DNA of 57,650 nucleotides, taken from the NCBI GenBank assembly GCA_021846025.1, contig JAJZDV010000002.1, positions 1 to 57,650 of the forward strand, in the 5' to 3' direction. Every line of letters begins with the position of its first letter. The first letter of the stretch is position 1. Under the pieces are notes generated by a model that saw only the letters and a list, made by a program, of their open reading frames with translations, ran no database searches and was not told where the DNA came from. This document shows positions 52,887 to 57,650 of this stretch, piece by piece. The position numbers and the translations under genes were made by a program. Source of the stretch: Pseudomonadota bacterium. GTDB lineage: Bacteria > Pseudomonadota > Gammaproteobacteria > Burkholderiales > Burkholderiaceae_C.

Positions 52887-54395
52887 ATGCCCTCACCCAC
52901 CACCATCGACACCTCGGGCCTGCGCCTCGAGTTCTCCCGCCATGGCGCACAGGCCTTGGCCACGGCACGCACCACGCTGGCGACCTTGCCCCAGAGCCCG
53001 ATGGATCTGGTGCGCGACACCGTGCTCAACGGCAGTGAGGGGCGTCCGGCCTGGCATGTGCTGTCGCGTCAGGGAGCGCGGGGTGATGACGACGCCTCGC
53101 AAGCCGCCGCCAGCTTCCTGCATGCCGAAAACGCCCGCATGGCCGAATGGGCCGAGCGCCTGGTGGCCGATGCCGAAGCCAACGAACTTGACATCATCCA
53201 CCTCGGCGCCGGAGGCTCCGAGACGCCGATGCTGGCGCTCTACACCGCGCTGGGGGTGCTGCACCCGGCGCGCTGCCGCATCCATTGGGTGGCCAATCTG
53301 GATGGTGCCACGCTGCAGGCCGTGCTGGCCGTCGCCAGGCCCGCCCACACCTGGGTGCTGATCAACAGCAAGTCCTTCCGCACCCAGGAGGTCATGCGCA
53401 ATGCCGATGCCGTGGTGCGCTGGTTGTCGGGCCATCTGGGCGCCGAGGCAGCGCGTGCGCGGCTGGTGGCGCTCACGGCCAACGCCGATCTGGCGCACCA
53501 GCGCTTCGGCATGCCCACGGCACAGGTGTTTCGCTCGCTGCAGGAAATTGGCGGGCGCTTCTCGGTGTGGAGCGCGCACGGCATGGTGCTGCTGCTGGCT
53601 TTCGGCCGCGACGTCTTCGACCAGTTTCATGCCGGCGCCAGGGCGATGGACGAGCACTTCCTCGGCACCCCGCTCAACGCCTCGGCCCCGGGACTGATGG
53701 CCGGGCTGTCGCATGCCTACCGCGTGCGCTTCGGCTTGCCGCTGCTGTCGATCGGGCTGTATGGCGACGCCTTCGCGCATGTGCCGCTGTATCTGCAGCA
53801 ATTGCTGATGGAGTCGCTGGGCAAGTCCACCAGCGCCGATGGCGCGCAGCCCGTGCACGTCAGCGGCCCTGCCGTCATCAGCGGCGTCGGTACACCCGTG
53901 CAGCACACTTACTTCCAGCTCTTGCACCAGGCCGCAGTGCCGGTGTTCCACGAGATCATCGCCGTTGCCCGTCCCTGGCATCCGCGCCTGCCCGAGCATC
54001 TGGCGCTGCTGGCCAATGCGCTGGGTCAGGCGGACGCGCTGTGGAACGGCAAGGACGCCTCGAGCTGGCAGACCGAGCTGATGGCCCAGGGCATGACACC
54101 CGATGCCGCCGCCCGCGCCGCCCACCACCGCGCCTGCCCCGGTGGGCGGCCGTCCACCTTCATCTGGATGGAACAGCTCACGCCCTATCACCTGGGCTCG
54201 CTGCTGGCGCTGTACGAGCACCGCACCGTGGTGGAAGGCTGGCTCTACGGCATCAACCCCTTCGACCAATGGGGCGTTGAGCTGGGCAAAACCCTGGCCG
54301 GCAAGATTGAACACGCCCTGCTGGCGCAAAACGCCCAGGGCCTGAGCGCCGAGACCGCCGCTTCGCTGCTCTATCTTCGAGAACAACACGCATGA
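52887..54395 (+). CDS. pgi: Glucose-6-phosphate isomerase
   Basis: Pgi interconverts glucose 6-phosphate and fructose 6-phosphate. The 502-residue protein has the first family signature as [14 protein letters not shown], the phosphate loop as [10 protein letters not shown] and the second signature [12 protein letters not shown] with its catalytic Lys (K468). In the segment normally reading WGEPGTNGQH, this protein has [10 protein letters not shown], so Gly333 replaces the Glu that acts as the isomerisation base in well-studied enzymes. The rest of that region (FQLLHQ) aligns without gaps. The track starts at a TTG at 52800; I use [20 protein letters not shown]. The stop overlaps the lysS start by 4 bases. 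Confidence 0.9.
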   Translation: MPSPTTIDTSGLRLEFSRHGAQALATARTTLATLPQSPMDLVRDTVLNGSEGRPAWHVLSRQGARGDDDASQAAASFLHAENARMAEWAERLVADAEANELDIIHLGAGGSETPMLALYTALGVLHPARCRIHWVANLDGATLQAVLAVARPAHTWVLINSKSFRTQEVMRNADAVVRWLSGHLGAEAARARLVALTANADLAHQRFGMPTAQVFRSLQEIGGRFSVWSAHGMVLLLAFGRDVFDQFHAGARAMDEHFLGTPLNASAPGLMAGLSHAYRVRFGLPLLSIGLYGDAFAHVPLYLQQLLMESLGKSTSADGAQPVHVSGPAVISGVGTPVQHTYFQLLHQAAVPVFHEIIAVARPWHPRLPEHLALLANALGQADALWNGKDASSWQTELMAQGMTPDAAARAAHHRACPGGRPSTFIWMEQLTPYHLGSLLALYEHRTVVEGWLYGINPFDQWGVELGKTLAGKIEHALLAQNAQGLSAETAASLLYLREQHA

Positions 54396-55918
54396 ACCCC
54401 AAAGAATCCGCCACCCCCGTCACCCCGGACGAGGCACAAGCGCCAACCTCGTCGCTGCTTGCCGAACGCCGCGCCAAACTCGCGGCGCTGCGTGCACGCG
54501 GTCAGGCCTACCCGAACGACTTCAAACCCAACGCCCAGGCCGCCTCCTTGCACACCGCGTACGACGCACTGGAGCCGGATGCCGTGCTGGCAGCGGCACG
54601 ACGGGTGCAAGTCGCCGGTCGCCTGATGCTCAAGCGGGTGATGGGCAAGGCCAGCTTCGGCACACTGCAGGACAGCAGCGGACGCCTGCAGATCCACGTC
54701 AGCAACGACCACACCGGCGAAGCCGGACACGCAGCGTTCAAGCACTTCGACCTCGGCGACATCCTGGGTTGCGAAGGCCTGCTGTTCAAGACCCGCACCG
54801 GCGAACTCACGGTGCAAGCCGCGCAGGTGCGCCTGCTGGCGAAGAACCTGCAACCCCTGCCCGACAAGTTTCACGGCCTGGAAGATGTGGAAACGCGCTA
54901 CCGCCAGCGTGATGTCGACCTGGTGGTGACACCCGAGGCGCGCCAGCGTTTCGTGCAGCGCGGGCGCATCGTCTCGGCCCTGCGCCATGCCATGGAGGAG
55001 GCCGGTTTCGTCGAAGTCGAGACCCCCATGCTCCACCCGATTCCGGGCGGCGCCAACGCAAGGCCTTTTGTCACGCACCACAACGCGCTCGACCAGCAGA
55101 TGTTCCTGCGCATCGCCCCCGAGCTTTACCTCAAGCGCCTGCTGGTGGGCGGCTTTGAACGGGTGTTCGAGATCAACCGCAACTTCCGCAACGAGGGCAT
55201 CTCGGTCCGCCACAACCCCGAGTTCACCATGATGGAGTTCTACGCCGCGTACTGGAACCACCGCGACATGATGGACTACACCGAAGCGCTCATCCGCCAG
55301 GCGGCCATACGCGCCTGCGGCACTTCACGCCTGCCGTACCAGGGTCGCGAGGTCGATCTCGAGTCACCCTTTGCTCGCATGAGCGTGCGCGATTCGCTGG
55401 TGCTGTTCGCCAGGCTCAGTCCGAGCGAAGCCGCCGATCCCGCCGTGCTGCGTGAGCGCATCCAAGCCGCCGGCGAAAAAGCCCCGGCGCACTGGAGCCT
55501 GGCCGAACTGCAATTCGGCCTGTTCGAAGCGGTGGTGGAAGCACAGCTCTGGCAACCGACCTTCATCGTCGACTATCCGGTCGAGGTCTCGCCGCTGGCG
55601 CGAGCCAGCGATGCCGACCCCGGCATCACCGAGCGCTTCGAACTGTTCGCCACGGGGCGCGAAATTGCCAACGGATTTTCCGAGCTCAACGACCCCGAAG
55701 ATCAGGCCGCGCGCTTTGCAAGCCAAGCCGCCAGCAAGGAGGCCGGCGACGAGGAGGCGATGTATTACGACGCCGACTACATCCGCGCCCTCGAAGTCGG
55801 CATGCCCCCCGCGGGCGGCTGCGGCATCGGCATCGACCGGCTGGTGATGCTGCTGACCGACGCTCCGAGTATTCGCGATGTCATCCTGTTCCCGGCCCTG
55901 CGCCGCCAAGCCGACTGA
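54392..55918 (+). CDS. lysS: Lysyl-tRNA synthetase, class II
   Basis: LysS attaches lysine to tRNA-Lys. The N-terminal OB-fold anticodon-binding domain is at about residues 60-160 ([20 protein letters not shown]), and the class II core has motif 2 [20 protein letters not shown] and motif 3 [35 protein letters not shown] is diagnostic. 508 residues. The N-terminus [20 protein letters not shown] is a variable tail. It overlaps pgi by 4 bases, so the two are translationally coupled, and is followed by a methyltransferase-fold gene after 18 bases. Confidence 0.97.
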   Translation: MNPKESATPVTPDEAQAPTSSLLAERRAKLAALRARGQAYPNDFKPNAQAASLHTAYDALEPDAVLAAARRVQVAGRLMLKRVMGKASFGTLQDSSGRLQIHVSNDHTGEAGHAAFKHFDLGDILGCEGLLFKTRTGELTVQAAQVRLLAKNLQPLPDKFHGLEDVETRYRQRDVDLVVTPEARQRFVQRGRIVSALRHAMEEAGFVEVETPMLHPIPGGANARPFVTHHNALDQQMFLRIAPELYLKRLLVGGFERVFEINRNFRNEGISVRHNPEFTMMEFYAAYWNHRDMMDYTEALIRQAAIRACGTSRLPYQGREVDLESPFARMSVRDSLVLFARLSPSEAADPAVLRERIQAAGEKAPAHWSLAELQFGLFEAVVEAQLWQPTFIVDYPVEVSPLARASDADPGITERFELFATGREIANGFSELNDPEDQAARFASQAASKEAGDEEAMYYDADYIRALEVGMPPAGGCGIGIDRLVMLLTDAPSIRDVILFPALRRQAD

Positions 55919-55936
55919 ACGCGACGCTGCCGCGCC

Positions 55937-56716
55937 ATGAAACGCTTGCGCCAGAATGCGACCGGCCAGCCCTTCCTCTGCCAGGAGCGCGGCGAAGTTT
56001 CGCTGCACTTCGGCATGGCCACGGTGCAAAGCCGCATGCGTGTGGCCACGCCCGACAAACTGATGCTGGACTACACGCGCAGCATGATGGCCTTCCTGCT
56101 GCTGGCGGCCGAACCCAGGCATATCGTGATGCTGGGTCTGGGTGGCGGCTCGCTGGCGAAATACTGCCACGCCCATCTGCCACATACCCGTTTCACGGCG
56201 CTGGAAATCAGCCCCGAGGTCATCGCCATGCGCGACTTGTTTGCCATCCCTGCGGACGACGATCGGCTCCAGGTGCTGTGCGTCGACGGCGCCGCCTGGC
56301 TGCACGACAACCCGGCTTGCTGCGATGTTCTCTTGCTCGACGGCTTCGATGCCGAGGGTCTGCCGCCCGCACTGTGCTGCCAGTCCTTCTTCGACGACTG
56401 TGCCGCCGCGCTGCAACCCGGCGGTGTGCTGGTGTCGAACATCTGGGCCAAGGACAGCCTGCGTGACGTTCTGGTGCAACGGCTGCGTCAGAGCTTCGGC
56501 GAGCATGTCGCCACCATCCTGGCCGAGGACGGCGAAAACACCATTGCCCTGGCCAGCAAGCAGACCGCGATGCCGTGTGCAGCCACGTTGCAGGAACGTG
56601 CGCGCCAACTCACGCCCAAGCATGCGGTGGGGTTGAGCCGAAGCGCAACCCAATTGGCGCAGGCCTTGGCCATGGCACCCAGGGCAGGTGCGTTGCACGA
56701 ACCCGCCACGCCTTGA
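55937..56716 (+). CDS. Spermidine-synthase-like (SpeE-fold) methyltransferase family protein
   Basis: A 259-residue Rossmann-fold protein related to spermidine synthase. The glycine-rich motif is HIVMLGLGGGSLAKYCHAHL, followed by the acidic strand FTALEISPEVIAMRDLF and LLLDGFDAEGLPPALCCQSF. True spermidine synthases usually have an N-terminal beta-domain and a catalytic Asp in a D(S/T)(S/T)DP motif; here the region reads LLLDGFDAEG, so aminopropyltransferase activity is doubtful. It follows lysS by 18 bases in the same direction, a linkage I believe is frequent in Burkholderiales. Exact function unknown. Confidence 0.8.
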   Translation: MKRLRQNATGQPFLCQERGEVSLHFGMATVQSRMRVATPDKLMLDYTRSMMAFLLLAAEPRHIVMLGLGGGSLAKYCHAHLPHTRFTALEISPEVIAMRDLFAIPADDDRLQVLCVDGAAWLHDNPACCDVLLLDGFDAEGLPPALCCQSFFDDCAAALQPGGVLVSNIWAKDSLRDVLVQRLRQSFGEHVATILAEDGENTIALASKQTAMPCAATLQERARQLTPKHAVGLSRSATQLAQALAMAPRAGALHEPATP

Positions 56717-56743
56717 CCCGTCACGCCTGCCTGCGCCGCGGCT

Positions 56744-56983
56744 TCAACCCTGGCGCAGCAGAGCCACGATCCCATCCTTGAGCTTGAGCCGATCCAGCCG
56801 CAAGGTGTGAAGCTGCGCATCGCCGGCTGACTCCTTGCCGCGCTCGATGCGCACGATTTCCGCGCTCACCGCATCGAAGCGCGCGCACAGCGCATCGAAG
56901 TGGCCATTGCGCTCCCGCAGGGCGAGGATGGCTTGCGCCTCATCGGGAAATTCGCGCAGCAAATCATGGTGGTCCATCCACAT
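56744..56983 (-). CDS. YdcH/DUF465 family protein
   Basis: A 79-residue helical protein with the family start HHDLLREFPDEAQAILALRE and the core HFDALCARFDAVSAEIVRIE, ending LHTLRLDRLKLKDGIVALLR. This is DUF465 (YdcH type), predicted to be two long helices forming a hairpin or coiled coil; its function is unknown. An in-frame ATG two codons later (MDHHDLL) is an alternative start. It is convergent with the SpeE-like gene, 27 bases away. Confidence 0.85.
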   Translation of the reverse strand: MWMDHHDLLREFPDEAQAILALRERNGHFDALCARFDAVSAEIVRIERGKESAGDAQLHTLRLDRLKLKDGIVALLRQG

Positions 56984-57114
56984 GGCGAGCTCCAGGTTGT
57001 CCGTCGACGGATCTTAGGGCTTGTCCGCTCCGGCCAGCCGCATTGCCGACTCCCCCTGGGCGAAACAGGGACGAGCCGAGGCCCGCATGCGCCGGCTCCT
57101 GCCGCCTTGTCGCG

Positions 57115-57132
57115 CTGTCACAAACCTTGGGT
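57115..57132 (+). promoter_or_regulatory. PHO-box-like half-site upstream of the sixA-like gene
   Basis: CTGTCAC-AAAC-CTTGGGT has the 7-4-7 layout of a PhoB site; the first half matches CTGTCA(T/C), the second is poor. It lies 63 bases before the ATG. A sigma70-like TAAAGT at its right end is an alternative explanation. Confidence 0.25.
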
Positions 57133-57195
57133 AAAGTCGGGGCATCGCCGAGCACCAGCAAAACCTGCAGCACACGACCGAACGAGGCCGCCCTG

Positions 57196-57650
57196 ATGAA
57201 CCCACCCCTGCATGTGATGTTCTGGCGCCATGCCGAAGCTGAAGATGTCGACGCGCAAGCGGACGGCGACACCTGCGTCCAGGCTGATCGGCGCCGCGCC
57301 CTCACCCGCCAGGGCCGGCGCGACGCCAGCCGTGTCGCCGCTTGGATCAAAGCCCATGTCCCCAAACCCTGGGTGGTGTGCGCCAGTCCAGCGCTGCGTG
57401 CACGGCAAACGGCCATGGCGCTGGTGGATGACCCGGTGGACGAGCCGCGTCTGGCGCCCGAATGCGGGGTGGACGATCTGCTCGCCGTGATCGCCGCTCA
57501 CGACGACGCCCACAACGCCCTGGTGCTGTGCGGCCACCAGCCCAGCATCGGCAGCGCCGCGCTGCGCTGGCTGAGTGGTTGCGAGCAAACCTTCAGTCTG
57601 CGCAAGAGCGGACTCGTCTGGGTGGCGGAACGCCAGCGCGGAAGCGCCCC
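57196..57650 (+). CDS. sixA: SixA-like histidine phosphatase (3' end outside window)
   Basis: The track does not list this gene because it runs off the right edge. The ATG at 57196 opens a frame to the end of the window: MNPPLHVMFWRHAEAEDVDA, with the RHAEA catalytic His motif of the histidine phosphatase superfamily, then ALTRQGRRDASRVAAWI, VVCASPALRARQTAMALVDD and the second catalytic His in LVLCGHQPSIGSAALRWLSG. The small size and RHAEA/GHQPS pattern indicate SixA, which dephosphorylates phosphohistidine on signalling/PTS proteins. About 151 residues are visible, so it is nearly complete. Phosphate-regulon or polyphosphate genes may follow outside the window (inference). Confidence 0.88.
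   Translation, partial: MNPPLHVMFWRHAEAEDVDAQADGDTCVQADRRRALTRQGRRDASRVAAWIKAHVPKPWVVCASPALRARQTAMALVDDPVDEPRLAPECGVDDLLAVIAAHDDAHNALVLCGHQPSIGSAALRWLSGCEQTFSLRKSGLVWVAERQRGSA

Noticed and set aside
1-57650. Search by eye for CRISPR arrays, transposases, integrases, rRNA, riboswitches and attachment sites
   Set aside because: No regularly spaced direct repeats, no transposase or integrase motifs, no rRNA sequence and no recognisable riboswitch core were seen. A covariance-model search would be decisive for small RNAs.

Overview
The window is a contiguous, gene-dense, high-GC stretch of a betaproteobacterial chromosome. The order rpsO-pnp-quinone oxidoreductase-tpiA-secG-tRNA-Leu-nuoA to nuoN-DUF2818-NUDIX, the block folE2/dxs/ispA/xseB, and the polA//DUF2782-thrB arrangement are all typical of Burkholderiales. 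A Thiomonas-like or related genus would fit (Pel polysaccharide, sulfurtransferase, Rieske and P450 oxygenases), but the genus is a guess. No insertion sequence, prophage, CRISPR array or rRNA operon was seen.

Layout. 1-4.5 kb: the end of a pel exopolysaccharide operon (pelF cut by the left edge, then pelG), followed by an MltB-type lytic transglycosylase and a tiny lipoprotein. 4.6-9.3 kb (minus): a DMT-family transporter, the DNA-uptake channel ComEC, an ADP-ribose NUDIX hydrolase and a DUF2818 membrane protein. 9.3-24.1 kb (minus): a complete 14-gene nuo operon for respiratory complex I, read nuoA to nuoN. 24.2-29.5 kb (minus): tRNA-Leu(GAG), secG, tpiA, a zeta-crystallin-like quinone reductase, pnp and rpsO. 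29.8-32.7 kb: a metallophosphoesterase, tsaD (minus), rpsU and yqeY. 32.9-37.0 kb (minus): folE2, dxs, ispA, xseB. 37.2-40.4 kb (plus): a Rieske oxygenase, a mercaptopyruvate-type sulfurtransferase and two tandem universal stress proteins, the first preceded by an FNR/Anr-like site. 40.4-44.3 kb (minus): a Tat-exported dienelactone-hydrolase-family protein and polA. 44.4-50.5 kb (plus): DUF2782 protein, thrB, a soluble cytochrome P450, a BPSS1780-type membrane protein, lemA and two TPM-domain genes. 50.6-52.6 kb (minus): rfbD and rfbB. 52.9-57.65 kb: pgi, lysS, a spermidine-synthase-like methyltransferase, a DUF465 protein (minus) and a sixA-like phosphatase cut by the right edge.

How the genes work together. 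Most of the window is housekeeping: NADH oxidation and proton pumping, RNA decay and ribosomal proteins, isoprenoid precursors, DNA replication/repair, t6A tRNA modification and lysyl-tRNA charging. Accessory functions are cell-surface polysaccharide (pelFG, rfbBD), competence (comEC) and stand-alone oxygenases (Rieske, P450) without adjacent electron-transfer partners. The observations most worth testing are the Rieske oxygenase beside the isoprenoid genes with Glu at the usual bridging-Asp position, a Pgi with Gly where the catalytic Glu is normally found, a P450 lodged between thrB and its usual neighbour, and several promoter-level signals: a recurrent TARAAT -10 followed by CG-rich sequence, a terminator abutting yqeY, a 12-bp perfect inverted repeat before rpsO, and an FNR-like box. 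I found no convincing evidence for a wholly new multi-gene system.
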